Shown here: in pieces, positions 29,921 through 39,936 of the stretch
Layout of the letters: every line of letters begins with the position of its first letter
How positions within the stretch are numbered: position 1 is the stretch's first letter
DNA from: Pseudomonas sp. ERMR1:02
GTDB taxonomy: Bacteria; Pseudomonadota; Gammaproteobacteria; Pseudomonadales; Pseudomonadaceae
Reading direction: 5' to 3'
DNA: 64,000 nucleotides
NCBI RefSeq assembly: GCF_002277815.1
Contig: NZ_NKJI01000015.1
Span: 62,001-126,000, forward strand
The notes under the pieces: generated by a model
Databases searched by the model: none
The model's input: the letters and a program-made list of their open reading frames with translations, nothing else
Told to the model about the DNA's origin: nothing
Made by a program: the position numbers and the translations under genes

Positions 29921-31453
29921 TTACCGGGCCGAAGCGAGTTGAGTGAAGGCGGTGCCGAACCACTGCTGCACGCCATGCATCGTCGCGGCAGAGGTATCGA
30001 GGAACGGTTGCGGGTAGACGCCGATGAAAATCAGCAGCGCTGCCAGACCGACCACCATGATCAGTTCGCGACCATCCATGCCATGCAGCACCGCGTCCGA
30101 TTTGGACGGGCCGAAGTAGGCACGGTGGATCATGATCAGCGAGTAGACCGAACCGAACACCAGGCCGGACGTCGCGATGATGGTGACCCATGGGGCGATC
30201 GGGAAGGTGCCGATCAGGATCAGGAACTCGCCGACGAAGTTGCCGGTAACCGGCAGGCCCAGGGACGCGGCTGCGAAAAACAGGCTGAGTGCCGGCAGGT
30301 AAGCGATCTTCGACCACAGGCCTCCCATTTCACGCATGTCGCGGGTGTGGGTGCGTTCGTACAGCTGGCCACTCAGGATAAAGAGTGCCGCGGCCGACAG
30401 ACCGTGCGCCAGCATCTGCATTATCGCGCCCTGCAACGCCAGTTGGCTGCCGGAGTAGATGCCGATCAGTACGAAGCCCATGTGGGAAACGGACGAGAAG
30501 GCAATCAGACGCTTGATGTCGGTTTGCGCGAACGCCAGGAACGCACCGTAGAAGATCCCGATCAAACCCAGGGTCATGGCAAACGGCGCGAACTCGGCCG
30601 ACGCATTCGGGAACAGCGGCAGGGCGAAACGCAGCAGGCCGTATGCAGCAGTCTTCAGCAAGATACCGGCGAGGTCGACGGAACCTGCGGTCGGTGCCTG
30701 GGCGTGAGCGTCAGGCAACCAGGAGTGGAACGGTACAACTGGCAGTTTCACTGCGAAGGCAATGAAGAAGCCGAGCATCAGGATGTACTCGGTGGTCATC
30801 GACATCTTGGTTTTCAACAGGTCGGCGTAGTTGAAGGTAATCACGCCGGTGTCGTTGAAGTTGACCAGTACCAGACCCAGGATCGCCACCAGCATGATCA
30901 GGCCGGAAGCCTGAGTGAAGATGAAGAACTTGGTCGCCGCATAGATCCGGGTTTTCTTGCCGTCCGAAGAACTGTGACCCCAGAGCGCGATGAGGAAGTA
31001 CATCGGCACCAGCATCATTTCCCAGAAGAAGAAGAACATGAACAGGTCGAGGGCGAGGAACACGCCGACAACGCCGCCCAGGATCCACATCAGGTTCAGG
31101 TGGAAGAAGCCAACGTGACGTTGAATCTCTTTCCACGAGCAGAGTACCGAGAGGACACCCAGCAAACCGGTCAGCATGATCATCAACAGCGACAGGCCGT
31201 CGAGGGCCAAGTGCACGCTGATGCCGAAACGCTGGATCCAGATGTGCTTGAACTCAAGCACCCAAGTCGGATCGGCGCCAGGTTTTGGTGCCAACGAATA
31301 GTCGCCGTGGGCCCACAGCCAGAGGCCGAGAGCGAGCAGCAGGGACATGGTGATCAGCGCAATCCAGCGGGGGAGGGTGGCGCCGAAGCGCTCACCCATC
31401 CAGCACAGCAGGCCGCCGATGAAGGGGATCAGGATTAGCCAAGGCAGAATCAT
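29921..31453 (-). CDS. nuoM: NADH-quinone oxidoreductase subunit M
   Basis: Second antiporter-like proton-pumping subunit, 510 residues. The conserved membrane Glu lies in FFFFWEMMLVPMYFLI and a conserved Lys in FAVKLPVVPFHSWLPDAHAQAP, both needed for proton transfer in this family. All predicted helices are present and no break is seen. It lies 39 bases after nuoL. Confidence 0.98.
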   Translation of the reverse strand: MILPWLILIPFIGGLLCWMGERFGATLPRWIALITMSLLLALGLWLWAHGDYSLAPKPGADPTWVLEFKHIWIQRFGISVHLALDGLSLLMIMLTGLLGVLSVLCSWKEIQRHVGFFHLNLMWILGGVVGVFLALDLFMFFFFWEMMLVPMYFLIALWGHSSSDGKKTRIYAATKFFIFTQASGLIMLVAILGLVLVNFNDTGVITFNYADLLKTKMSMTTEYILMLGFFIAFAVKLPVVPFHSWLPDAHAQAPTAGSVDLAGILLKTAAYGLLRFALPLFPNASAEFAPFAMTLGLIGIFYGAFLAFAQTDIKRLIAFSSVSHMGFVLIGIYSGSQLALQGAIMQMLAHGLSAAALFILSGQLYERTHTRDMREMGGLWSKIAYLPALSLFFAAASLGLPVTGNFVGEFLILIGTFPIAPWVTIIATSGLVFGSVYSLIMIHRAYFGPSKSDAVLHGMDGRELIMVVGLAALLIFIGVYPQPFLDTSAATMHGVQQWFGTAFTQLASAR

Positions 31454-31492
31454 GACGGGCTCAATTCCTTTCGCAAGTTCGCAAGGTTCATA

Positions 31493-33346
31493 TCAGACCG
31501 CTACCAGCACGACGGCGCCGATTACCAGCACGGCACCAGCAGCCATCGAGGCGGCATACCAACGCAGTTGACCGGTCTCGGTACGGCTCAGGGCGGTGTG
31601 ACCACCCTTGGCCATGCGCGGGATCAGACCGATGGTCTGGTCGAGCGGGTCTTTGCGCAGGATGTGGCTGATCGCCAGGTAAGGCTTGACGAACAGTTTG
31701 TCGTAGATCCAGTCGAAGCCCCAGGCAGCGAACCACCAGGCCGACAGGAAGCGGCCGATACCGCTGTTGGCGATGGCGGTCACGAAGCGACGCTTGCCGA
31801 GGAACAGCAGCGCGGCCAGCAGGATACCGGACAGGGCGATGGCGCCCGAAGCGATTTCCAGACTGTGCTTGGCTTCGCCACCGGCATGGCCGACGCTTTC
31901 CGGCAGTACACCGTGCAGCGGCGGAACGATCATCGCGCCAATGGCGGTGGACAATACGATCAGCACCGACAGTGGCAGCCAGTGAGCGATGCCGTGACCG
32001 GCGTGGGCTTCGGTCTTCGCTTCACCATGGAACGTGATGAAGATCAGGCGGAAGGTGTACAGCGAAGTCATGAACGCGCCGACCAGACCTGCGTAGAGCA
32101 GACCGTGGTTGCCGCTGGCGAACGCTTCCCAGAGGATTTCGTCCTTGGAGTAGAAGCCTGCGGTCACCAGTGGCAGGGCCGCCAGGGCCGCACCGCCGAC
32201 GATGAAGCTGGCGTAGGCCAGAGGCAATTTCTTCCACAGGCCGCCCATCTTGAAGATGTTCTGCTCGTGGTGGCAGGCAACGATCACCGCACCGGATGCA
32301 AGGAACAGCAAGGCCTTGAAGAAGGCGTGGGTCATCAGGTGGAAGATCGCGCCATCCCAGGCGCCCACGCCCAGGGCCAGGAACATGTAGCCGATCTGGC
32401 TCATGGTCGAGTAGGCGAGGATACGTTTGATGTCGGTCTGAACCAGGGCTGCAAAACCTGCCAGGACCAGGGTCACGCCACCGACGATGCCTACTAGATG
32501 CAGGATATCCGGCGCGAGGGCGAACAGACCGTGGGTACGGGCGATCAGGTAGACACCGGCGGTCACCATGGTTGCGGCGTGGATCAGTGCCGAAACCGGG
32601 GTAGGACCGGCCATCGCATCCGCCAGCCAGGTTTGCAGCGGCAGTTGCGCGGATTTACCGACAGCGCCACCCAGCAGCATCAGGGTGGCCAGGACCATCC
32701 AAATGTTGCCCGCCTGGAATTTCTGCGGTGCCAGCACCAGCAGTTCCTGGACGTTCAGGGTACCCAGTTGGGCGAACAGGATGAACAGGCCGATGGCCAT
32801 GAACACGTCGCCGATGCGGGTCACGATGAAGGCTTTGAGTGCGGCGTTACCGTTGTTGCGGTTGCTGTAGTAGAAACCGATCAACAGGTACGAGCACAAG
32901 CCCACGCCTTCCCAACCGAAGTACAGGAACAACAGGTTATCGCCCAGCACCAGGAACAGCATGCTGGCGATAAACAGGTTGGTGTAGGCGAAGAAACGCG
33001 AGTAACCGGCTTCACCGCGCATGTACCAGGACGCGAACAGGTGGATCAGGAAGCCAACGCCGACGACCACACCGAGCATGGTCAGGGACAGACCATCCAG
33101 GTACAGCGCGAAGTTCGGCTTAAAGCCTTCCACCGCCATCCACTGCCACAACACTTGGGTGTAGTGACCGCCTTCAGGTGGCGCGACGTTGAATTGCCAG
33201 ATCACGTAGGCCGTGACGATGGCAGACAAGCCGATGGAGCCGACGCCGATCAGCGCCGAAAGGTTTTCCGAGAGGCGTCCACGGGAGAACGACAGCAGCA
33301 GGAAACCAATGAGAGGGAATACGAAAGTCAGATAGAGAAGATTCAT
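31493..33346 (-). CDS. nuoL: NADH-quinone oxidoreductase subunit L
   Basis: Distal antiporter-like subunit with the long lateral helix at the C-terminus, 617 residues. YFGWEGVGLCSYLLIGFYY carries the conserved Glu, and GKSAQLPLQTWLADAMAGPTPVSALIHAATMV the Lys and His helices of the proton path. The start overlaps nuoK by four bases (ATGA). Confidence 0.98.
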   Translation of the reverse strand: MNLLYLTFVFPLIGFLLLSFSRGRLSENLSALIGVGSIGLSAIVTAYVIWQFNVAPPEGGHYTQVLWQWMAVEGFKPNFALYLDGLSLTMLGVVVGVGFLIHLFASWYMRGEAGYSRFFAYTNLFIASMLFLVLGDNLLFLYFGWEGVGLCSYLLIGFYYSNRNNGNAALKAFIVTRIGDVFMAIGLFILFAQLGTLNVQELLVLAPQKFQAGNIWMVLATLMLLGGAVGKSAQLPLQTWLADAMAGPTPVSALIHAATMVTAGVYLIARTHGLFALAPDILHLVGIVGGVTLVLAGFAALVQTDIKRILAYSTMSQIGYMFLALGVGAWDGAIFHLMTHAFFKALLFLASGAVIVACHHEQNIFKMGGLWKKLPLAYASFIVGGAALAALPLVTAGFYSKDEILWEAFASGNHGLLYAGLVGAFMTSLYTFRLIFITFHGEAKTEAHAGHGIAHWLPLSVLIVLSTAIGAMIVPPLHGVLPESVGHAGGEAKHSLEIASGAIALSGILLAALLFLGKRRFVTAIANSGIGRFLSAWWFAAWGFDWIYDKLFVKPYLAISHILRKDPLDQTIGLIPRMAKGGHTALSRTETGQLRWYAASMAAGAVLVIGAVVLVAV

Positions 33347-33651
33347 CCGCGCATCTCGCTGGCAGCGTCGATATCGAGAGTGTGGAAGCGGCGGTACAGC
33401 TGCAACAGAATCGCCAGGCCAATACTGGCCTCGGCGGCTGCCAGGCTGATCACCAGGATGAACATGATCTGTCCATCCGGCTGCGCCCAGCGGCTACCGG
33501 CAACAATGAACGCCAAAGCGGAGGCATTCATCATGACCTCCAGGCTCATCAGCACGAAAAGAATGTTGCGGCGGACCATCAGGCCGACCAGACCGAGGCA
33601 GAACAGGATGCCGGCGACCGCCAGACCATGCTCCATAGGGATAGCAGGCAT
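33343..33651 (-). CDS. nuoK: NADH-quinone oxidoreductase subunit K
   Basis: Three-helix membrane subunit, 102 residues. The conserved Glu pair in the MrpC-like fold is seen in SLEVMMNA and LAAAEASIGLA. Two ATGs compete: the one at 33657 is only two bases from AAGGAG, while the one at 33651 (MPAIPMEHG) is eight bases from it and matches the family N-terminus, so 33651 is chosen. Confidence 0.97.
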   Translation of the reverse strand: MPAIPMEHGLAVAGILFCLGLVGLMVRRNILFVLMSLEVMMNASALAFIVAGSRWAQPDGQIMFILVISLAAAEASIGLAILLQLYRRFHTLDIDAASEMRG

Positions 33652-33653
33652 CG

Positions 33654-34157
33654 TCATTGCTCCTTGGCTTCGTTGCGGCCCAAGTGGAACGCCGTGACGG
33701 CTGCGGCGAGCAGCAGCATCGAGGCGAGTTCAACCACCAGCAGATAAGGACCGAACAGGCTGATGCCCACGGCCTTGGCGTCTACGGTGGTGTGGCCGAT
33801 GGCCTGACCGGTCTGGTGGGAGAACAGCACATACAGCAGTTCCACCAGCAGCAAGGCTGCGAGGGCGACCGGGCCGCCCCAGATACCGGGCTTGAGCCAG
33901 ACGCGCTCTTGCTGAACCGAGGCAGGCCCCAGGTTCAGCATCATCACCACGAACACGAACAGCACCATGATGGCGCCAGCGTAGGCGATCACTTCCAGTA
34001 CACCGGCAAACGGCGCGCCGAGGGCGAAGAACGTCATCGCCACGGCAATCAGCGAAATGATCAGGTAGAGCAGGGCGTGCACAGGGTTGGTGTTGGTGAT
34101 CACGCGAAGCGTGGATACAACAGCGATACCCGATGCGAAATAGAAAGCGAATTCCAT
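33654..34157 (-). CDS. nuoJ: NADH-quinone oxidoreductase subunit J
   Basis: Five-helix membrane subunit, 167 residues. VIAYAGAIMVLFVFVVMMLN is TM3, whose pi-bulge is part of the coupling path from the quinone site. No break seen. nuoI ends nine bases upstream. Confidence 0.97.
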   Translation of the reverse strand: MEFAFYFASGIAVVSTLRVITNTNPVHALLYLIISLIAVAMTFFALGAPFAGVLEVIAYAGAIMVLFVFVVMMLNLGPASVQQERVWLKPGIWGGPVALAALLLVELLYVLFSHQTGQAIGHTTVDAKAVGISLFGPYLLVVELASMLLLAAAVTAFHLGRNEAKEQ

Positions 34158-34166
34158 CTTTCTTCC

Positions 34167-34712
34167 TTAAGGCAGCAAGCTCTTCACGTTGATCGGTTCG
34201 GCTTCATTCTGCGCGGAGCCTTTCGGCTTACCGGCAATCGCCATACCTGCAACACGATAGAAGTTGTAATCAGGGTTTTTGCCGGGGCCGGAGATCAGCA
34301 GATCTTCTTTCTCGTAAACCAGGTCCTGACGTTTGAACTCGGCCATCTCGAAATCCGGTGTCAGCTGGATCGCGGTGGTCGGGCAGGCTTCCTCGCAGAG
34401 GCCGCAAAAGATGCAGCGCGAGAAGTTGATGCGGAAGAACTCCGGATACCAGCGACCGTCGTCGGTTTCGGCTTTCTGTAGCGAGATGCAACCGACCGGG
34501 CAAGCCACGGCGCACAGGTTGCAGGCTACACAACGCTCTTCGCCGTCGGGGTCGCGGGTCAGGACAATACGCCCACGGTAGCGCGGCGGCAGGTAGACCG
34601 GTTCTTCCGGGTACTGCAGCGTGTCGCGCTTGCGGAAGGCGTGGCTAAAAATCATCACCAGGCTGCGAAGCTGGGTGAAGAAGCCATGCACGATGTCAAA
34701 AATGTACTTCAT
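34167..34712 (-). CDS. nuoI: NADH-quinone oxidoreductase subunit I
   Basis: Ferredoxin-like subunit that carries clusters N6a and N6b. The eight ligands are in two CxxCxxCxxxCP sets: C61, C64, C67, C71 and C100, C103, C106, C110 (crossed between sets). 181 residues, with an N-terminal amphipathic segment that lies on the membrane. Start at MKYIFDIVHG. Confidence 0.98.
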   Translation of the reverse strand: MKYIFDIVHGFFTQLRSLVMIFSHAFRKRDTLQYPEEPVYLPPRYRGRIVLTRDPDGEERCVACNLCAVACPVGCISLQKAETDDGRWYPEFFRINFSRCIFCGLCEEACPTTAIQLTPDFEMAEFKRQDLVYEKEDLLISGPGKNPDYNFYRVAGMAIAGKPKGSAQNEAEPINVKSLLP

Positions 34713-34724
34713 GATTCTCTATCC

Positions 34725-35732
34725 TCACTGAGCCGCGACGGCGGGCGTGTTGAGCAACACGATCGCAGCGGTCACCAGCATGTTGACGAGGGTCAGCGGC
34801 AGGCAGAACTTCCAGCTGAAATCCATCACTTGGTCATACCGTGGGCGCGGAATCGAGGCGCGCAACAGGATGAAGAACATGATGAAGAACGCGGTTTTCA
34901 GCGCGAACCAGATGAACGGGATCTGCGGCAGAATGCCGAACGGACCGTGCCAGCCACCGAAGAACAAGGTCACCAGCAGCGCCGAAATCAACACGATGCC
35001 GATGTACTCACCGACGAAGAACATGCCCCATTTCATGCCGGCGTATTCAATGTGGTAACCGTCGGCCAGTTCCTGTTCCGCTTCCGGCTGGTCGAACGGG
35101 TGACGGTGAGTCACGGCCACGCCGGCGATGAAGAAGGTCAGGAAGCCGAAGATCTGCGGAATGACGAACCACAGGTGCTGAGCCTGATAGTCGACGATGT
35201 CGCGCATGTTGAACGAGCCAACCTGGATCACGATGCCCATCAGCGACAGGCCCATGAACACTTCGTACGACACGGTTTGTGCCGAGGCCCGCAAGCTGCC
35301 CAACAGGGCGAACTTGTTGTTACTCGACCAACCGGCGAACAGCACCGCGTAGACCGACAGGCCGGCCATGGCAAAGAAGAACAGGATGCCGATGTTCAGA
35401 TCCGCCACGCCCCAGGTCGGGGTGATCGGGATGATCGCGAAGGCAATCAGCAAGGCGCTCATGGCGACTACCGGTGCCAGGGTGAAGATCACCTTGTCGG
35501 CGAACGGCGGGGTCCAGTCTTCCTTGAAGAACATCTTGATCATGTCGGCAGCGATCTGGAACGCACCGAACGGACCGACGCGGTTCGGACCGTAACGGTC
35601 CTGCCAGAGGGCGAGCAGACGACGCTCGACCCAGCTGAGCAGGGCGCCGCAGACCACCACGGCGAGCAGAATCACCACGGCCTTGAGGACCGCGATGATG
35701 ATGTCGATCACTTCAGGAGTGAACAAGGTCAT
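34725..35732 (-). CDS. nuoH: NADH-quinone oxidoreductase subunit H
   Basis: Membrane subunit that forms much of the quinone-binding site, 335 residues with about eight helices. ERRLLALWQDRYGPNRVGPFG and the loop with FDQPEAEQELADGYHIEY are family hallmarks. It overlaps nuoG by four bases (ATGA). Confidence 0.98.
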   Translation of the reverse strand: MTLFTPEVIDIIIAVLKAVVILLAVVVCGALLSWVERRLLALWQDRYGPNRVGPFGAFQIAADMIKMFFKEDWTPPFADKVIFTLAPVVAMSALLIAFAIIPITPTWGVADLNIGILFFFAMAGLSVYAVLFAGWSSNNKFALLGSLRASAQTVSYEVFMGLSLMGIVIQVGSFNMRDIVDYQAQHLWFVIPQIFGFLTFFIAGVAVTHRHPFDQPEAEQELADGYHIEYAGMKWGMFFVGEYIGIVLISALLVTLFFGGWHGPFGILPQIPFIWFALKTAFFIMFFILLRASIPRPRYDQVMDFSWKFCLPLTLVNMLVTAAIVLLNTPAVAAQ

Positions 35733-38443
35733 TGAGCTGCCTCCTGCAGACCGTCAACGGATTTGCCAAAGATCGCTGGCGGAATGCCGGCGATGCCCGC
35801 AGGCAATGCCACTAGACCGGCGCCCAGCGCTTCATTGATGCGCAGCGGCAGACGCAGGGTCTGGCCGGCCACGTTCAAGCTCAGCATCGCGCCGTCGTTG
35901 ACACCCAGGCGGTCAGCTTCGGATTTGGCCAGTGCGACGTAGGCGGCCGGAATGCGTTCTTGAACCGGAGCGGCTTTCGAAGAGTTCTCTTCGCTGCCGA
36001 ACAGGTGGAAGAACGGCACAACCTGCCAGGTGCCTTGAGCCGGGTTGAACGCGCGCGGAACACTGGCAAACCAGTTCAGCGAGTCACCGGTGCTTTCGAT
36101 CAGGCGGGTGCCCGGGTCGCCAGCACGAATGTGACCACCGACTTCGTCCTGGAACTTGTTCCAGGCTTGCGGTGAGTTCCAGCCTGGAGACCAGGCGAAT
36201 GGCACTTGCTGACGCGGTTCGGTGGAGCCCGAGTAACCTTCCATCGAGAAGGCGAACGCGGTGTCCTTGTCCTGCGGGGTACGCGGTTCGTGCACGCTGA
36301 TGTCGGCGCGCATGGCGGTACGACCAGAGTAGCGCAGCGGTTCACGGGCCAGTTTCATGCCCTTGATGCGGAACGCGGCGGACGGTGCGGCATCGACGAT
36401 GCGATTGAGCAGCGGTGTGCTCGAAGCAACGGCAGCGGTGACGTGATCCAGCTGGGTCCAGTCGATCGGCTGGTTCAGCAGGGTCGCGCGCAAGGCATGC
36501 AGCCAGCGCCAGCCTTCGTGAACCAGGATGCTCGCATCCATGTACTTCGGATCGAAGACCTGGAAGAAGCGCTGGGCGCGGCCTTCCTGGCTGACCAGCG
36601 TACCGTCGCCTTCAGCGAAGCTGGCGGCTGGCAGAACCAGGTGCGCGCGATCGCTGGTGGCAGTCTTCTGATGGTCAGCGACGATCAGTACTTTCGCGGC
36701 GTTCAGGGCAGCATCGACACGAGCTTTGTCGGTACGGGTGTACAGATCGTTTTCCAGTACGACGATGGCGTCGGCACGGCCGTCGATCACTGCTTGCAGC
36801 GCGGCGTCGACCGATTCGCCACCGAGCATGGCCAGGCCGAGGCTGTTGGCCTCTGGCACGATCAGGCTGATGGAACCGTTCTTCTCGCGCAGCTTCAGGG
36901 CTTTTGCAATGTTGGCAGCAGCCTCAATCAGCGCCTTGGAGCCCAGGGACGTACCGGCGATGATCAGTGGGCGCTTGGCAGCGAGCAGGGCGTCGGCAAT
37001 GCGCTTGGCCAGCTCGAGGGCTTCGGCGTCCAGGCCTTCAACGGCAGGCGCGCTGGCGTCGAGAGCGTGAGCCACAGCGAAACCGATGCGGGCCAGATCG
37101 TCGGGAGCTGCGTGAACGCATTCTTCGGCGATGTCGTCGAGCTTGGTTTCAGCCAGGCTGGCGATGAACAGCGGGTTCAGCGCGTGCTGACCGATGTTCT
37201 TCACCGCGGCGTCGAGCCAAGGCTGGACGCGCATGGCGTCGGCCATGTCTTCGGCTTTACCTTTGACCGACTGGCGCAGGGCCAGGGCCATACGCGCAGC
37301 AGTCTGGGTCAGGTCTTCACCGAGGACGAACACGGCGTCGTGGTCTTCGACGTCGCGCATGTTTGGCACAGGCAGCGGGCTGTCTTTGAGCACCTGCAGT
37401 ACCAGACGAATGCGTGCAAGCTCCCCGGCTTCGATACCGGAGTAGAAGTGCTCGGCGCCGACCAGTTCGCGCAGCGCGTAGTTGCTTTCGAGGCTGGCGC
37501 GTGGCGAACCGATACCGACGATGTTGCGACCGCGCAGCAGGTCGGCAGCTTTATCCAGCGCTTCGTCGAGGCTCAGCTTGGCGCCATTGGCCAGCAGCGG
37601 CTGACGTGGACGGTCTTCGCGGTTGACGTAGCCATAACCGAAACGGCCGCGGTCGCACAGGAAGTACTGGTTTACCGAACCGTTGAAACGGTTTTCGATA
37701 CGACGCAGTTCGCCGTAACGCTCACCCGGGGAAATGTTGCAACCGCTGGAGCAGCCATGGCAGATGCTCGGCGAGAATTGCATGTCCCATTTACGGTTGT
37801 AGCGCTCGGAGTGAGTCTTGTCGGTGAACACGCCGGTCGGGCAGACCTCGGTGAGGTTGCCGGAGAACTCGCTTTCCAGGGTGCCGTCTTCAACGCGACC
37901 GAAGTACACGTTGTCGTGGGCGCCGAATACGCCGAGATCGGTGCCGCCGGCGTAGTCCTTATAGAAGCGCACGCAGCGGTAGCAAGCGATGCAGCGGTTC
38001 ATTTCGTGGGAAATGAACGGGCCCAGTTGCTGGTTCTGGTGGGTACGCTTGGTGAAGCGGTAACGGCGCTCGTTGTGGCCGGTCATTACCGTCATGTCTT
38101 GCAGGTGGCAGTGACCGCCCTCTTCACAGACCGGGCAGTCGTGAGGGTGGTTGGTCATCAGCCATTCAACAACGCTGGCGCGGAAGGCCTTGGATTCTTC
38201 ATCGTCGATGGAGATCCAGGTGCCATCAGTGGCAGGGGTCATGCAGGACATGACGATGCGACCACGGGTGTCGTTTTCGTCTGTGTACTGCTTGACCGCG
38301 CACTGGCGGCAAGCGCCAACGCTGCCTAGGGCTGGGTGCCAGCAGAAGTACGGAATATCGAGGCCTAGCGACAGACATGCCTGTAACAGGTTGTCTGCCC
38401 CGTCGACTTCGAGCGCTTTGCCGTCTACGTGGATAGTGGCCAT
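35729..38443 (-). CDS. nuoG: NADH-quinone oxidoreductase subunit G
   Basis: Largest peripheral subunit, 904 residues. The N-terminal [2Fe-2S] ligands are C34, C45, C48 and C67. HDCPVCEEGGHC gives the His/Cys set of the next cluster, CIACYRCVRF follows, and CHGCSSGCNI is the extra N7-type set found in bacteria such as E. coli. The C-terminal part is molybdopterin-oxidoreductase-like but lacks the cofactor. A hairpin lies in the 137-base gap to nuoF. Confidence 0.98.
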   Translation of the reverse strand: MATIHVDGKALEVDGADNLLQACLSLGLDIPYFCWHPALGSVGACRQCAVKQYTDENDTRGRIVMSCMTPATDGTWISIDDEESKAFRASVVEWLMTNHPHDCPVCEEGGHCHLQDMTVMTGHNERRYRFTKRTHQNQQLGPFISHEMNRCIACYRCVRFYKDYAGGTDLGVFGAHDNVYFGRVEDGTLESEFSGNLTEVCPTGVFTDKTHSERYNRKWDMQFSPSICHGCSSGCNISPGERYGELRRIENRFNGSVNQYFLCDRGRFGYGYVNREDRPRQPLLANGAKLSLDEALDKAADLLRGRNIVGIGSPRASLESNYALRELVGAEHFYSGIEAGELARIRLVLQVLKDSPLPVPNMRDVEDHDAVFVLGEDLTQTAARMALALRQSVKGKAEDMADAMRVQPWLDAAVKNIGQHALNPLFIASLAETKLDDIAEECVHAAPDDLARIGFAVAHALDASAPAVEGLDAEALELAKRIADALLAAKRPLIIAGTSLGSKALIEAAANIAKALKLREKNGSISLIVPEANSLGLAMLGGESVDAALQAVIDGRADAIVVLENDLYTRTDKARVDAALNAAKVLIVADHQKTATSDRAHLVLPAASFAEGDGTLVSQEGRAQRFFQVFDPKYMDASILVHEGWRWLHALRATLLNQPIDWTQLDHVTAAVASSTPLLNRIVDAAPSAAFRIKGMKLAREPLRYSGRTAMRADISVHEPRTPQDKDTAFAFSMEGYSGSTEPRQQVPFAWSPGWNSPQAWNKFQDEVGGHIRAGDPGTRLIESTGDSLNWFASVPRAFNPAQGTWQVVPFFHLFGSEENSSKAAPVQERIPAAYVALAKSEADRLGVNDGAMLSLNVAGQTLRLPLRINEALGAGLVALPAGIAGIPPAIFGKSVDGLQEAAQ

Positions 38444-38545
38444 GGTTCAAAGTTCTTCGTTGGCCCGGTGTCAGCGGGCGTGGCTAATGGAATCTTGTTA
38501 TCCGCGCGAATCAAAACAGCCGGTAAAGGCGTCATCGCACGAAAA

Positions 38546-38574
38546 GCGAAGGGCACGGACCCTTCGCCTTTTTT
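38546..38574. terminator. Hairpin in the nuoF-nuoG spacer
   Basis: GCGAAGGG (38546-38553) and CCCTTCGC (38560-38567) form an 8-base stem. On the + strand it is followed by CTTTTTT, a good antisense terminator. On the minus (operon) strand only TTTT follows, so it may weaken rather than stop nuo transcription. Confidence 0.6.
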
Positions 38575-38580
38575 AAGCGT

Positions 38581-39936
38581 TTACGCGCCGACTACGATCG
38601 GCCTTGCCAGAGGCGGGACGGCAGCGCTGGTAGGCGCGATGCCGGCTTCGAACTCATGGCGGAAGTATTTGATTGCGCTGCCCAACGGCTCCACGGCACC
38701 CGGTGCGTGAGCACAGAAGGTCTTGCCTGGGCCGAGGAAACCGACCAGACCCAACAGGGTCTCGATGTCGCCGGCTTGCCCTTCACCGTTCTCGATGGCC
38801 ATCAAGAGCTTGACGCTCCATGGCAGGCCATCGCGGCAAGGGGTGCAGAAGCCGCAGGATTCGCGGGCGAAGAACTGCTCCATGTTGCGCAGCAGGGACA
38901 CCATGTTGACGCTGTCGTCCACCGCCATGGCCAGGCCGGTACCCATACGGGTGCCCACTTTGGCGATGCCGCCAGCGTACATTTGTGCGTCCAGGTGTTC
39001 CGGCAACAGGAAACCGGTACCGGCGCCGCCAGGCTGCCAGGCCTTGAGCTTGTAACCGTCGCGCATGCCGCCGGCGTAGTCTTCGAACAGCTCGCGACCG
39101 GTGACGCCGAACGGCAATTCCCACAGGCCCGGATTCTTGACCTTGCCGGAGAAGCCCATGAGCTTGGTGCCCATGTCTTCACTGCCTTCACGGGCCAACG
39201 ATTTGTACCAGTCCACGCCATCGGCAATGATCGCCGGCACGTTGCACAGGGTTTCAACGTTGTTCACGCAAGTCGGCTTGCCCCACACGCCAACGGCGGC
39301 AGGGAAGGGCGGCTTGGAGCGCGGGTTGGCGCGGCGGCCTTCGAGGGAGTTGATCAGTGCGGTTTCTTCACCGCAGATGTAACGCCCGGCGCCGGTGTGG
39401 ACGAACAGCTCGAAATCGAAGCCGCTGCCCAGGATGTTCTTGCCCAAAAGTCCCGCTGCCTTGGCTTCTTCCACGGCACGGTTCAGGTGCTTGGCGGCGG
39501 TGGTGTACTCGCCACGCAGGAAGATGTAGCCACGGTAGGTTTTCAGTGCGCGGGCACTGATCAGCATGCCTTCGATCAGCAGATGGGGCAGTTGCTCCAT
39601 CAACATGCGGTCTTTCCAGGTGTTCGGCTCCATTTCATCCGCGTTACACAGCAGGTAGCGGATGTTGATGGATTCGTCTTTGGGCATCAGGCCCCACTTC
39701 ACGCCAGTGGGGAAGCCTGCACCGCCGCGACCTTTAAGGCCTGCGTCTTTCACGGTCTGGACGATATCGTCCTGAGCCATGTCGGCGAAGGCCTTGCGCG
39801 CAGCGGCGTAACCGTTCTTGGCCTGGTACTCGTCGAGCCATACGGCTTCGCCGTCGTCACGCAGACGCCAAGTGAGCGGGTGAGTCTCGGCCGACCGCTT
39901 GATGCGGTTGGCAGGACCGAAGGAAGTCAGGGTCAT
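38581..39936 (-). CDS. nuoF: NADH-quinone oxidoreductase subunit F
   Basis: NADH- and FMN-binding subunit, 451 residues. GRGGAGFPTGVKW is the FMN/NADH glycine-rich loop, and the N3 [4Fe-4S] ligands are in ESCGFCTPCRDG with a further Cys near the C-terminus (KTFCAHAPGA). It overlaps nuoE by four bases. Confidence 0.98.
   Translation of the reverse strand: MTLTSFGPANRIKRSAETHPLTWRLRDDGEAVWLDEYQAKNGYAAARKAFADMAQDDIVQTVKDAGLKGRGGAGFPTGVKWGLMPKDESINIRYLLCNADEMEPNTWKDRMLMEQLPHLLIEGMLISARALKTYRGYIFLRGEYTTAAKHLNRAVEEAKAAGLLGKNILGSGFDFELFVHTGAGRYICGEETALINSLEGRRANPRSKPPFPAAVGVWGKPTCVNNVETLCNVPAIIADGVDWYKSLAREGSEDMGTKLMGFSGKVKNPGLWELPFGVTGRELFEDYAGGMRDGYKLKAWQPGGAGTGFLLPEHLDAQMYAGGIAKVGTRMGTGLAMAVDDSVNMVSLLRNMEQFFARESCGFCTPCRDGLPWSVKLLMAIENGEGQAGDIETLLGLVGFLGPGKTFCAHAPGAVEPLGSAIKYFRHEFEAGIAPTSAAVPPLARPIVVGA

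Noticed and set aside
28375..29946. 523-codon open frame opposite nuoN
   Set aside because: Gln/His-rich antisense product of a membrane protein gene; nuoN is certain.
36206..38329. 707-codon open frame opposite nuoG
   Set aside because: Shadow of nuoG; low-complexity translation and no ribosome site.
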